From Halohasta litorea (lineage in GTDB: Archaea; Halobacteriota; Halobacteria; Halobacteriales; Haloferacaceae), in NCBI RefSeq assembly GCF_024494645.1, contig NZ_JANHDJ010000006.1, positions 186,001 through 250,000 of the forward strand: DNA of 64,000 bases. Direction: 5' to 3'. Below, in pieces: positions 42,134 through 51,339 of the stretch. The stretch's first letter is position 1; the number at the start of each line of letters is the position of its first letter. Made by a program: the position numbers and the translations under genes. The notes below the pieces were generated by a model. It did not search any database and was not told the DNA's origin. It worked only from the letters and a program-made list of their open reading frames with translations.

Positions 42134-44668
42134 ATGAGTCAATCTCAACATTCCCGGACAAGCAATCTAGCATCGACGCTAACACCCCCCAAGCCGAAAC
42201 AGACACGCTGTTCGGGGAGTCGCACCACCCACCTCCGCGAGTTTGTCCACGGGCTGCTTCCGGCGCACATCACTTCTCGTGTGGAAGTTCGGGTCACCGA
42301 GAACGTCGCCACGGCGGCCGTGGTCCCAGCATCCGCGGAGGCACTCGTCGACGGCGAGCAGACGGAGTTCTCCCCAAGCGAGGCCAGCAACCTTGTCGAA
42401 AGCGTCAACGCCGACTACCTCGTCCTCGTCACGGGGAGGGCCGCTCCACTCGAGTCCGTCTGTCTCAACGACCAGCTCACTGCCGACAGCGCGTATCAGT
42501 TCGGTCTCACAATCCACGAGACGCTCCACATCCTGAAGACAGCCTTTGGGGCGCTCCAGTCACTGACGGAGGATCGAGTCGAGCCTGCCCACCGCGAGTT
42601 CGTCCACGAGCTGATCAACATCACCGAGGACGGCGCGATCGAAAACGAAGCGATGACGGGAGATGACTTCTCTCAGCGGTCGGCCAATCGGCTCACGCTA
42701 ATCAACGAGGCGCTCACGCAGAAACCGGACGAGTACCCCGAAGACCACGAGTTCTCCTTTGGAGATGCCCTCCTCAAGGCCCTCCACGACCGGCTTATCT
42801 ACGACTCAGGCGTCACGGACCTCCTGTTGGACGAGACGGACACCCAGTTCACATTCGCGACCGACGCCGACCGCAAGGCCTTCACCGAGATCGACGCAGC
42901 CATCGACCAACTCGCCACAGACATCCTCTCGTTGCGGTCCGACGCGACCGTCGCCATCCACCACCACGATAAGGCGGCCTCGATCAAGCGGATTAAGCGG
43001 ACGATTCGATTCTGGAACGAGGACCTCAAACCGCTGCTTGCCGACCAGGACGACCCAGAGGGGGACGCCGACGCCAACGACTCCGACGAAGCCGGCGAGC
43101 CCGAATCCCAACAGTCCGGTGGAGACGGCGACACAGAGACCGCCCCCGAAGACGGCTCCGACGGTGGCCCCTCGCTCGAAACGACCGAGAGCGGGGACAG
43201 CCGGCAGTCTGTCGACCAGTATCCGACCATCGGCGACGAACCGGATCCGGACGGCGTCGACGAAGGGGACGAAGACTCGACCGACACTTCAGACGGGACC
43301 GACGCGACCGACACCACTGACGACACCGGCACGACCGACACTTCAGACGACACCGACGACCCCGCAGGTGAGTCGCCGGCTTCAGAGCCCGCCGAGACGA
43401 CGGGAGAGGACACCCCCACCGACGACGAGACAGACACTCCGGACACACCCGAACAGACCACTAGCGGACAAGCATCGCTCACGGACTTCGGACAGGACGA
43501 CGATGGAGACGACGGGGAGACAACTCCGGACACCGACACCGGGGGTGACACCGGCCCCACGGCCTCGCGAGACGAGCCGGCGGCCCCCGACACGGCCGCT
43601 GGGGCACCCGAAGTGGAAACCGCACAGGAGGCAACTGCGCCCGATACAGACACCACCAGCAACCAGCCCCCAACCGAGGAGGAGGGACAGGACTCCCCGG
43701 AGGTCCCCTCACCGGTTCACGAGCCAGAATCACTCTCCTCAGCCGACTTCGAAAGCGATCGCCAACAGGCCGCCGAGACCGCAGCTGACGCCACCGTAGA
43801 TGAAACCGCGCTCGAACGCGACCTCGAAGCTATCGACGACCAGCTCGCCGTTGAGGGCGCTGGGCAGTTCGCCGCCGTTGAGGACCTCGACATCCTCCCC
43901 GAACCGGATCCTCGGGATGTACCCGACATCGACTGGGCGACGATCGAGGGGTCTGCGGCACTCGTGGGCGGCACGCTCGCAAAGGAACTCCGCTTGGATC
44001 AACAAACGAACCACCGTGACGGCCTCTCATCGGGCTCCACGATCAATGTGAAGACAGCCTACCGACTGGGGTATGGCGACCCGCGGACGTTCACCGAAAC
44101 CCTCCCCGGCGATGAGAAGGACTACTTCTTAGTGCTGATCCTCGACCGCTCGGCGTCGATGGGGCCGAGCTACTACGACGACGAGGCGGAAAGCAAGATC
44201 TCCGTCGCGACCAACGGCGTCGCTCGCTTCGCGCTTGCGTGTGAGTCCTTGGATATCGACGTCGCCATCATCGACTTCTACCGCGACGATGTTCGCCTCG
44301 TGAAGCCACCAGCCGTCGAAACGGAGTTCGCCAGCGAACAGATCCTCTCAACAGAGACCGGCGGAAAGACGCCACTCGCGGAGGCACTTTCGTTGGCGCG
44401 GACGCTGGCCGATTCGAGCCCGCGTGAGTCGCTAATCATCTCGATGACCGACGACAAGCCATCGGACATCGACGCCGTCGCTAGCGAGATTGCGGCTTCA
44501 TACGACCCGGTTTGCTCACTGACGATCGCGACCGACTGTAAGCCGGGGCACCCACCGGAACAAGCTGAAACGCTACTCAGAGAATACGATCAGACGACAA
44601 CAGTGTACGACCCGTCACAACTCGAAAGCCGACTCGACGAGCTCGCAAGTCTCCTGTCGGTGTATTAA
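42134..44668 (+). CDS. CobT/VWA-type protein with HExxH-like motif and long acidic linker
   Basis: 844 residues. The N-terminal domain contains LTIHETLHILKT (HETLH at 128-132), like the metallopeptidase-related domains that precede VWA domains, and INITEDGAIENEA. A very acidic Asp/Glu/Thr/Pro linker spans about 305-580. The C-terminal VWA domain has a complete MIDAS: DRSAS (near 670), the Thr in ETGGKTPLAEAL and MTDDKPSD. This order (domain, acidic linker, VWA) is that of CobT and related partners of MoxR/CobS ATPases, so it probably works with the ATPase at 34308. Whether the HETLH is catalytic is unknown. Confidence 0.85.
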   Translation: MSQSQHSRTSNLASTLTPPKPKQTRCSGSRTTHLREFVHGLLPAHITSRVEVRVTENVATAAVVPASAEALVDGEQTEFSPSEASNLVESVNADYLVLVTGRAAPLESVCLNDQLTADSAYQFGLTIHETLHILKTAFGALQSLTEDRVEPAHREFVHELINITEDGAIENEAMTGDDFSQRSANRLTLINEALTQKPDEYPEDHEFSFGDALLKALHDRLIYDSGVTDLLLDETDTQFTFATDADRKAFTEIDAAIDQLATDILSLRSDATVAIHHHDKAASIKRIKRTIRFWNEDLKPLLADQDDPEGDADANDSDEAGEPESQQSGGDGDTETAPEDGSDGGPSLETTESGDSRQSVDQYPTIGDEPDPDGVDEGDEDSTDTSDGTDATDTTDDTGTTDTSDDTDDPAGESPASEPAETTGEDTPTDDETDTPDTPEQTTSGQASLTDFGQDDDGDDGETTPDTDTGGDTGPTASRDEPAAPDTAAGAPEVETAQEATAPDTDTTSNQPPTEEEGQDSPEVPSPVHEPESLSSADFESDRQQAAETAADATVDETALERDLEAIDDQLAVEGAGQFAAVEDLDILPEPDPRDVPDIDWATIEGSAALVGGTLAKELRLDQQTNHRDGLSSGSTINVKTAYRLGYGDPRTFTETLPGDEKDYFLVLILDRSASMGPSYYDDEAESKISVATNGVARFALACESLDIDVAIIDFYRDDVRLVKPPAVETEFASEQILSTETGGKTPLAEALSLARTLADSSPRESLIISMTDDKPSDIDAVASEIAASYDPVCSLTIATDCKPGHPPEQAETLLREYDQTTTVYDPSQLESRLDELASLLSVY

Positions 44669-45318
44669 TCGAAACCAGTCGACCCGACGACACCGAACCC
44701 ACTGTAGCCGTCCACGTCGAGGACGTAATCGAACAGATAGGTGATCATCGAGAGCGTCTGTTCGTCGTGTGAGTCCGGGTCGATGGTGAAGACGCCGACC
44801 GAGTCCGTTGCCTGAATACAACCGACCATTGTCTGGAGGAACCGGAACAGGACCTCGATGTCTGCGTACATGGTCATTGGACAGATCGAATCCAGAACGA
44901 GTCGGACTCGCTCGTACCCACGGTTGTTCATCGACTCGATCATCTTCGTGACTTCCACGCCGACGCCAGTCAGGTCGCCGGGGCCGCCCACCTGGACGAC
45001 AGATGCTTCTCGCACTGAGTACGGTGTGGGGCTCGGCATACAATCGATGATGCCGAGAGGCGGGTGGATGTCGGTTCCCTCTAATCGCGAGTGGTACCGC
45101 TGGGCGACGTTCTTCCCGACTTCGTTGGTCGTAACCACAACTGACGGGTCGGCCAGCATACCGTTATCCGACTTGAGGAGATCTATGACGAAATCTCTCC
45201 GTTCGGGGTCTGAAGGGCCTTTGACCAGAATCGACTTTCCTTTCTCTACTTCATCCACCGGGAGTTCCCGCCCAAACGTATACCCGTTAATGGCGGACCT
45301 CTGTATTTGACTTGACAT
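44665..45318 (-). CDS. RecA/KaiC-like protein with degenerate P-loop
   Basis: 217 residues from the ATG at 45318. Overall pattern of haloarchaeal RAD55/KaiC-like proteins: an N-terminal strand to ILVKGPSDPERRDFVIDLL where a Walker A should be, lacking GKT; RVRLVLDSICPMTMYADIE as the Walker B-like strand; and a C-terminal FDYVLDVDG. Such proteins are usually signalling or regulatory rather than recombinases. It is tail-to-tail with the VWA gene, overlapping by 4 bp. Confidence 0.65.
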   Translation of the reverse strand: MSSQIQRSAINGYTFGRELPVDEVEKGKSILVKGPSDPERRDFVIDLLKSDNGMLADPSVVVTTNEVGKNVAQRYHSRLEGTDIHPPLGIIDCMPSPTPYSVREASVVQVGGPGDLTGVGVEVTKMIESMNNRGYERVRLVLDSICPMTMYADIEVLFRFLQTMVGCIQATDSVGVFTIDPDSHDEQTLSMITYLFDYVLDVDGYSGFGVVGSTGFD

Positions 45319-45370
45319 GGCTCGTGCGTCTCGTGGTGAAAATCTACACAGCACCCCTAATTAAATCCAC

Positions 45371-45412
45371 CGGGGGGTGGGGGGAGCTAGAATTCGGCTG
45401 TTTATAGCCTCC
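45371..45412 (+). promoter_or_regulatory. Promoter of the methyltransferase-like gene
   Basis: CGGGGGGTGGGGGG at 45371-45384, then TTTATAGCCTCC from 45401. G-tract and TATA are 29 nt apart start to start, like the RPA promoter. The ATG is at 45446. Confidence 0.5.
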
Positions 45413-45445
45413 ATAGGGGAGTGAGAGGAATTTGGATTAGAGCCC

Positions 45446-47254
45446 ATGAGCACCATAGCCCACACTACCGCCACCGAGGAAAGCCACCCGAACACGCTTC
45501 TCTCGTACTGGTCAGACACGACCGAGGGGTCAACGTTTCAAAGCGAGAAGCTCCGCTGGTGGACTGAATCACATCTCCAAGACGCAGAGCACATCCTGAA
45601 CCCGTGTGCCGGCGTTGCGAGATTAGACGTACCGGGTGACGTCCTACGTCTTGACATCAATGAAGACGCAGACGCCGACCTCCACATCGACTTTCGGACC
45701 ATCGAAGACCACGTAGAACCAGAGACCTACGACGCGATCGTCTACGACCCGCCCTACACGTGGGGACAGGCGGTGAAGAAGTACGATCTGGATTTAGCCC
45801 GCGACGAGTTCTATTTCTATGACGACGAAGTGATGGAGATGTTCAATCGAATCCTGAAGCCCGGCGGGATCATCATCCAGTTCGGATACTCGACGTCGGT
45901 GATGCCCCTCTCGCTCGGCTATGAGACCGAGGCTGTTGCTCTGTTCAACAAGCTGGGCGCGCAAAACGACTACCTCGCGACGGTGGCCCGGAAGCCGACC
46001 ACCCCAGGGCAGTCCCCCTCAGCCACTACCGTCAGTCAATCCGTCGTCCCAAACGCTGGCGCAGAGAACATCCGCGGGTCGAACATCTCCAAGGGCGGAA
46101 ACGGCGGTGAAAACATCCAGATGGAATACCGCCACTCCCTCAGCAACGGCTCACTCAACAAGGCGCTCAAACCGTCCATCACATCGTGGCTCGATGATGA
46201 CGATCGCGTTCTCCATATCTACCAGGACACCCCGCGGTTCTCGCTCGATGAGTACACCTGTACCACCTGTACCTACACGTCAGCCGACTTCGATACGGAC
46301 GCCGATTCCCTCTCCGCTGATGTGGTCGTCGCCCCGTGGAACATCGACAGCACGTTCGCAACAGGCGAGTTCGACGCGGTCGTCCTCGACATCCCGTATG
46401 AGGCCTTCCAACGCAACATCCGAAGCCCGCAAGCAGAGGCCAGCTCGAAATCTGGAGTCACCCACATCGACACGATCCTCAAGCGGAGCATTACGAACCT
46501 CGTCAAAGGAAACGGCGGGCGTGTGATTCAGATCGGGCAGACAGCGACGCTGATGAGCGGGGCGGATTACGACTACACCCGTCGCGGCGTCACAATCACG
46601 AACCACGCACCGGAACCCCACGACTGGATCATCGCCGTCGACGAGAAACCCCACGAGAACCTCGAGGTTGCCACGCTCGGTGATGGTGAGGTCGATGGAC
46701 TCTACCAAGATCCACACGGGGCACCGAACATCACCGACAAGCAGAACCGGACCAACTTCGAGCCTCACCCCAACTCCTCCCACTGTGAACACTGTGGGAA
46801 CTCCTACTTCCACCACCCTGCGGCCTATGTGGACTGTCCGGATTGCGGCGCGATCGCCGGGAACCTCTGTCTCTCCGAGAGCGGCCAGCCCATCAATCCT
46901 TCCGGAGCTGACCACCGTATCACGGAGTCCGACGTCTGTCCCGGTCGGCTCACAGAAGCAGAAGCACTTCACGACGGGTCCTGTAATCGGAAGGATCCGA
47001 GCTACGTCGCTGCCGATGACGAGCTCGTTTCCGAAATCACCGATCACCTCCCGTCCGATATTCTCTCGGGGGAATACGCCTACATCCGGCGCAAACACCT
47101 CGAACAGGTCCTCGAAGACAAGCTCACAGCAGAACCGCGCTCAACCGACATCGTTGAACGAGTGATCGAGAAACTCGGCACCGGGCCTGCCAGCACCCCA
47201 GAGACCAACACTCCAGCGGACACAACCGCGTGTACGCTCGATGAGTATCTCTAA
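45446..47254 (+). CDS. Methyltransferase-like protein with two catalytic-type domains and zinc fingers
   Basis: 602 residues. The first Rossmann-type half has a motif I-like ILNPCAGVARLD (near 50), the amino-MTase motif YDAIVYDPPYTWG (near 100) and LKPGGIIIQFGYS. The second half repeats the layout with a degenerate motif VVLDIPYEAF (near 314) and NGGRVIQIGQTATLM. A cysteine/histidine cluster (CEHCGNSYFHHP, CPDCG, about 446-475) probably binds zinc. The first half looks competent for DNA N6/N4 methylation; the second may bind DNA or be inactive. There is no cognate nuclease beside it, so it is probably a solitary enzyme. Confidence 0.75.
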   Translation: MSTIAHTTATEESHPNTLLSYWSDTTEGSTFQSEKLRWWTESHLQDAEHILNPCAGVARLDVPGDVLRLDINEDADADLHIDFRTIEDHVEPETYDAIVYDPPYTWGQAVKKYDLDLARDEFYFYDDEVMEMFNRILKPGGIIIQFGYSTSVMPLSLGYETEAVALFNKLGAQNDYLATVARKPTTPGQSPSATTVSQSVVPNAGAENIRGSNISKGGNGGENIQMEYRHSLSNGSLNKALKPSITSWLDDDDRVLHIYQDTPRFSLDEYTCTTCTYTSADFDTDADSLSADVVVAPWNIDSTFATGEFDAVVLDIPYEAFQRNIRSPQAEASSKSGVTHIDTILKRSITNLVKGNGGRVIQIGQTATLMSGADYDYTRRGVTITNHAPEPHDWIIAVDEKPHENLEVATLGDGEVDGLYQDPHGAPNITDKQNRTNFEPHPNSSHCEHCGNSYFHHPAAYVDCPDCGAIAGNLCLSESGQPINPSGADHRITESDVCPGRLTEAEALHDGSCNRKDPSYVAADDELVSEITDHLPSDILSGEYAYIRRKHLEQVLEDKLTAEPRSTDIVERVIEKLGTGPASTPETNTPADTTACTLDEYL

Positions 47255-47311
47255 TGCGAATCTGACCAAAGCACTAATGACCACGTACTGTCCACGGTAT
47301 AACTACAACAC

Positions 47312-48043
47312 ATGAGTCAGGTCCGTACATTCATCTCAGCCACGGGTATCGGTATCGGCGGATACCTTCTCATCGGCATCTGGTCGGGTATCCTCTTGGG
47401 CGCGCTTTACTTCACAACTGGCGCAGTCCCCTTCGAGCAAGAGCTCTTCGTGAGTAACCTCGGCCTGCTGATGGGAGCTATAACTACCACGGCACTGTTT
47501 TTCCAATTCACCGATCACAGGTACCAGTTCCTCAGAGTCAGAACACCAACCTCGAAGGAGATACTGCTGGTACTCGGCGGTGTCGTAGTTCTACTTGCCG
47601 GTGCGATGGGACTCGAATTCCTCCTTGGCCTTCTCAACGTAGGCACCTCCGATCACCAGATCTACGAAGCCTTCACGACCTCAGAATCTCCCGCTGACCC
47701 CACGATCTTACTCGCGCTCATCCCTATCTCGATTCTGATCATCGGCCCGTGTGAGGAACTCATCTTCCGAGGGCTCGTTCAGGGGTCGCTCTACCAATCG
47801 TTCGACCGGCAATATGCTATACTCGTTTCGAGCGTCATCTTCGCGATGGTTCACTTCCCGGCTTACCTAACCGCAAGCGCAGCGGATGCAACGAGTACAC
47901 TCCTGATCGTTCTCTTTCTTTCACTCATCCTTGGCTGGCTGTACGAGACCACAGACAACCTCATCCTTCCCTCTCTCGCACACGGCATCTACAACGCGGT
48001 CCTCTTCCTCTTCCTCTATTTCGAAGTTACCGGGGTTGTGTAA
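47312..48043 (+). CDS. CPBP-family intramembrane metalloprotease
   Basis: 243 residues with about seven hydrophobic helices. The CPBP/Abi signature is complete: GPCEELIFRGLVQGSLYQSF (EExxxR), FAMVHFPAYL (His) and PSLAHGIYNAV (His). The family cleaves prenylated or membrane substrates or acts in immunity to self-made peptides. It is one of three membrane proteins with protease motifs in this half of the window. Neighbours give no substrate. Confidence 0.88.
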   Translation: MSQVRTFISATGIGIGGYLLIGIWSGILLGALYFTTGAVPFEQELFVSNLGLLMGAITTTALFFQFTDHRYQFLRVRTPTSKEILLVLGGVVVLLAGAMGLEFLLGLLNVGTSDHQIYEAFTTSESPADPTILLALIPISILIIGPCEELIFRGLVQGSLYQSFDRQYAILVSSVIFAMVHFPAYLTASAADATSTLLIVLFLSLILGWLYETTDNLILPSLAHGIYNAVLFLFLYFEVTGVV

Positions 48044-48068
48044 CCCCCCTCATTTCAACTGGAAAATA

Positions 48069-48425
48069 TTACGATCCTTCCCCCTCGACCTTGCCTTTGT
48101 AGTCCCAGTTTTGACCGCCCTTCCCGTCCGGTGTGACGATGTACTTGTACGGCCCGTGCGGGCAACCCTTACAGTCTGAACCGCAGTTGTTCCGCCGAAT
48201 AACAACCGTCCCCTCGTCGCTATCTTGGACGTCGACGACCTCGTCTGACTCATCGACATCTAAGTCATCCTCGTCGATCATCTGGTCCTGTTGACCGATC
48301 CGGTATTCGCGTAGTTGGCGGGCGTACTCCTCGATTAGCTCTAACTGATCGATTTCTTGGCGGCGGAGTCCATCAACGATGTACTGCGCGATCTCGTCCG
48401 GTGGGGCCGGTTTGGTGTCTTCCAT
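48069..48425 (-). CDS. Small acidic protein with CxxCxxCPHGPY zinc motif
   Basis: 118 residues from the ATG at 48425. A helical, acidic N-terminal part leads to NNCGSDCKGCPHGPYKYIV and a DGKGGQNWDY end. Cys-x3-Cys-x2-Cys-Pro-His-Gly-Pro-Tyr motifs occur in small DNA-binding-like proteins of haloarchaeal mobile elements. Probably a regulator; no direct evidence. Convergent with the CPBP gene. Confidence 0.6.
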   Translation of the reverse strand: MEDTKPAPPDEIAQYIVDGLRRQEIDQLELIEEYARQLREYRIGQQDQMIDEDDLDVDESDEVVDVQDSDEGTVVIRRNNCGSDCKGCPHGPYKYIVTPDGKGGQNWDYKGKVEGEGS

Positions 48426-48560
48426 CTTGTCAATAGATATGAGCCGCAGCATTGTAAAGCTTGACAAGAAATACTGCTCAAATCCGTTTTTGCCTTCCGA
48501 GAGAAGGTGAGAAGAGGGTTTGAATAGAACCCAGACGCGCTACTACCGACAGACGATACC

Positions 48561-49349
48561 ATGGTCGTATTCATTTCCACCGTCTCCAGTCCTGATCGCC
48601 CAAACAAACTGGCGCAGTTTTACCGGAAACTTGGTGTGCTAAAAACGCAAACAGGAGGCCCATTCTACCTCTCAGATGTCGATGGAACGATGGACTGGCC
48701 TCACCGTGGGATCTACATCTTCTTCGACGAATCCACAGACCCGGAGATCGACCCGGTTAGCGAGTGGCACATCACTCGGATCGGTACTGTCGGCGTTTCC
48801 AAAGGAAGTTCCAGTTCGCTCTGGCAGCGACTCCGCACCCACCGAGGAACCACCAGTGGAAACTACGCAGACGGTGGTAACTGCCGAGGGTCCGTGTTCA
48901 GACTCCATATCGGAAACGCGATCATCGAAGACGAAGGCCTGGAAGACAAATACCCTCACTGGGGCGTTCCGCACCGTCAGCTCCCAGACAACATATCCAC
49001 CTCAGAGATTCGCGCCCAAGAACACCCACTCGAACTACGGGTCTCCGAGCGGATTCGAAACCTCCCGTTCCTTGTGATTGACATCCCTGGCAAGCCCCAC
49101 GCAGACTGCGATCGGGCACGCCTCGAGAAGAACCTCATCGCGCTTGTCTCTCACGCACGCCGAACGAATCCCCATCTGAAAAAGGACGACTGGCTCGGTC
49201 ACCACTCACCGCGGGCCGAGATCAACAAAACCGGACTCTGGAACCTCGACCATGTGAACTCCTTTTACACGGACAGCATCATCTCGGAGGTGACTCCCTA
49301 CATCGAGTCCACCTCTCCCATCAGCGAAACCGATTCTGAGGGCCAGTAG
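48561..49349 (+). CDS. GIY-YIG-like nuclease-fold protein
   Basis: 262 residues. RGIYIFFDE (near 48), ITRIGTVGVSKG (near 70) and SLWQRLRTHRG (near 85) match the GIY, YIG and catalytic-Arg positions of GIY-YIG nucleases. RLEKNLIALVS (near 190) could supply the metal-binding Glu, and TGLWNLDHV the late Asn. The second motif is I-G-T-V-G rather than Y-I-G. It may cut DNA; no HNH or restriction partner is adjacent. Function is inferred from fold only. Confidence 0.65.
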   Translation: MVVFISTVSSPDRPNKLAQFYRKLGVLKTQTGGPFYLSDVDGTMDWPHRGIYIFFDESTDPEIDPVSEWHITRIGTVGVSKGSSSSLWQRLRTHRGTTSGNYADGGNCRGSVFRLHIGNAIIEDEGLEDKYPHWGVPHRQLPDNISTSEIRAQEHPLELRVSERIRNLPFLVIDIPGKPHADCDRARLEKNLIALVSHARRTNPHLKKDDWLGHHSPRAEINKTGLWNLDHVNSFYTDSIISEVTPYIESTSPISETDSEGQ

Positions 49350-49383
49350 TCTTTTGAGCAGGCTCTGTCTACGTGCGTATGCT

Positions 49384-49704
49384 ATGGTCGCAGAAATCAC
49401 TACAGAGGGGCTAATGCCCCGCGTAAAGTCGGGGGTGGGCTATCTGATGGGCTTACTCATCATTATGAACGGCGTGGGGATACTCGCGATGCACTCTGTC
49501 GGGAGTGGGCTCCTGCTACTCTGTGGCGGTGTCTTCCTCTTCCCCATCACCCGGAGGACTATCGAATCTCGGCTGGATACGGAGCTCACACTGATGGTCG
49601 CCGCGAGCATCTTCCTCCTGTTCTTCTTCGCCGCGTCGGTGCTCTTGTTGATGAACGTCGACGTCGCAGAGGAAGGCCCAGAGATGCTGGCCCCCTACTT
49701 CTAA
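49384..49704 (+). CDS. Small three-helix membrane protein
   Basis: 106 residues from the ATG at 49384. Hydrophobic helices at about 17-35, 39-54 and 70-92. No conserved motif. Followed closely by another small membrane protein. Confidence 0.6.
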   Translation: MVAEITTEGLMPRVKSGVGYLMGLLIIMNGVGILAMHSVGSGLLLLCGGVFLFPITRRTIESRLDTELTLMVAASIFLLFFFAASVLLLMNVDVAEEGPEMLAPYF

Positions 49705-49764
49705 CAGCGGTCAATCTGACCGGAGCAGATATTACACCTGCCTTTGAACTCCGAGCTACACCCC

Positions 49765-50097
49765 ATGGTAGCCTACTCTATCATCCTATTCGGGAGTATC
49801 GTCATCATTAGCCTCATCGCGTCTACCGCGATCGGCTTTGGCGTTCAGTGGGCGGCTTCAGAATTCCAACTCGGCCCTCTCCCGAGAGCATTCATCGGGT
49901 TCGCCATCATCATTCCGTCAGTGCTACTGAAAGCAATCGACCTAGGGATGATCCGGATGATCCCGCTGTTCTTGGTCATCTACTACGTCGGCACTTTCCA
50001 GATCGGGACCAAACTCGGTCTCGCAGCTGGCATGGAAGCCCCCGACGACAACGACCCGCCAGACTTCTTCTTCGATATGCTGAACAGATACCAATAA
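49765..50097 (+). CDS. Small membrane protein, 110 residues
   Basis: From the ATG at 49765; a TTG start at 49744 is possible. Three hydrophobic helices (about 4-25, 40-58, 66-86) and an acidic C-terminal tail (EAPDDNDPPDFFFD). No family recognised. Confidence 0.6.
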   Translation: MVAYSIILFGSIVIISLIASTAIGFGVQWAASEFQLGPLPRAFIGFAIIIPSVLLKAIDLGMIRMIPLFLVIYYVGTFQIGTKLGLAAGMEAPDDNDPPDFFFDMLNRYQ

Positions 50098-50130
50098 CCC
50101 GATGAGGATTTTGTCGGACACCGCGATAAT

Positions 50131-50145
50131 CTTTTTATAGCCACC
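50131..50145 (+). promoter_or_regulatory. TATA promoter with GCCACC before the 50179 gene
   Basis: CTTTTTATAGCCACC, about 40 nt before the ATG at 50179. Same TATAGCC core as the RPA, ATPase and methyltransferase promoters, but without an upstream G-tract. Confidence 0.45.
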
Positions 50146-50178
50146 CTGCGGTGTTCAGTATAGGCCATCCGACAACTC

Positions 50179-50490
50179 ATGGCACAACCATCCGCCCCAT
50201 CAGATTCACCGAACAGACCGCACTGGTTCTCCGACGCGATCGGCCGGTCGGAGGCCGGCGTCACAATTACAGACATCTCGTTAGGGTCCACCGCCCTCAA
50301 CGAGATGCTCATCAGACTCGCGGTCAAGTTCGACAACGACTATCGGGAGCCCAGACGGTACTACACGCTCCGACATGATGGATCCTCATGGGAGTGCCAG
50401 ACCCCACGCAAACCGTCAATCTGCGCCTCTGTGACCGAGTGGTTAGACTGTAACCTCAGTTCGCCAGACGGGTTACGAACCCCGTATTAA
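50179..50490 (+). CDS. Hypothetical protein coupled to the LamG-like gene
   Basis: 103 residues, soluble, with an N-terminal disordered stretch and a compact alpha/beta body (ALNEMLIRLAVKFDNDY, WECQTPRKPSICASVTEWL). Its stop overlaps the ATG of the LamG-like gene (TAATG), so the products are made together; a chaperone, anchor or immunity role toward that protein is conceivable. No family recognised. Confidence 0.55.
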   Translation: MAQPSAPSDSPNRPHWFSDAIGRSEAGVTITDISLGSTALNEMLIRLAVKFDNDYREPRRYYTLRHDGSSWECQTPRKPSICASVTEWLDCNLSSPDGLRTPY

Positions 50491-51290
50491 TGCCGGGCGA
50501 GTCGCACCGCTTCACCACCAACAGGCGGCTGAAATCCAATACTAAGGAATTAGGATGGGGCGGCGGTCGCGACTGGCAGTCAGATATTGATGGGAACAGC
50601 GAGATCGAGATCAACTCTGGGAGTGTGTTTCCCTGGGACGGTCCTAACATCCCCACCGAGGGGCTCGTTTCCTACTGGGACCTCAATGCTGGCTCCGGAA
50701 ATTCCATCACCGATATCGAAGGGTCACACGATGGATCGATCCACAATGCTACATGGGCCACTGACAGCGGAAGAGACGGATCGGTGCTCCAGTTCGACGG
50801 GGGCAACGACTACATCGTCCTCAACGGCTGGTCAGGAATAACGGGAACGCACCCGCGGACCTGGGCAATCTGGTTCAAGTCTGGTAGCTCCCGAGACCAC
50901 CGCCTCATCTCATACGGGGCGAACACCACTGGGAACAAATATGATATCCGAATCGATGACGCAAATGGCGATGTCCTGCGTGTCGAAAACGCTAGCGGAC
51001 AGAAATATGGCTCAGTAGATGTTATCGACGGCCAATGGCATCTGCTCACCGTCGTCTTCCCATCTGGTGGGTCAGCTGTCCATGACCACTCGCTGTACGT
51101 TGATGCGACCTTAGATTCAAACACTGGAGGTGGGAATCAGTCTTTGAACACAGCCACGTCGACCAATGTGTTCTTTGGGAAATCCCACTGGCACGGTGAC
51201 GATACGAAAGGGCGTATCGGGGCCGTGTATGCCTACGATCGAGAGCTATCCCAATCGACGATCCAAACACTCTACGACGAGACCAAGTAA
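50490..51290 (+). CDS. Modular protein with LamG/concanavalin A-like domain (second)
   Basis: 266 residues. The N-terminus HRFTTNRRLKSNTKELGWGG, then RDWQSDIDG, is a diverged copy of the shared module. A concanavalin A-like domain follows from about 55: TEGLVSYWDLNAGSG, HPRTWAIWFKSGSSRDHRL, DGQWHLLTVVF and a GRIGAVYAYDRELSQSTIQT end. No signal peptide. Co-translated with the 50179 gene. Likely binds a glycan or protein ligand; the partner is unknown. Confidence 0.78.
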   Translation: MPGESHRFTTNRRLKSNTKELGWGGGRDWQSDIDGNSEIEINSGSVFPWDGPNIPTEGLVSYWDLNAGSGNSITDIEGSHDGSIHNATWATDSGRDGSVLQFDGGNDYIVLNGWSGITGTHPRTWAIWFKSGSSRDHRLISYGANTTGNKYDIRIDDANGDVLRVENASGQKYGSVDVIDGQWHLLTVVFPSGGSAVHDHSLYVDATLDSNTGGGNQSLNTATSTNVFFGKSHWHGDDTKGRIGAVYAYDRELSQSTIQTLYDETK

Positions 51291-51339
51291 ACGCGGGAAG
51301 CCACCCGGCCTTCTAGCCGATCTAAGTTGAGAGAGACGC

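Noticed and set aside
42799-43662. Long Ser/Val/Pro-rich frames opposite the acidic linker of the VWA gene
   Set aside because: Antisense reading of a repetitive Asp/Glu linker; no independent motifs or promoter.
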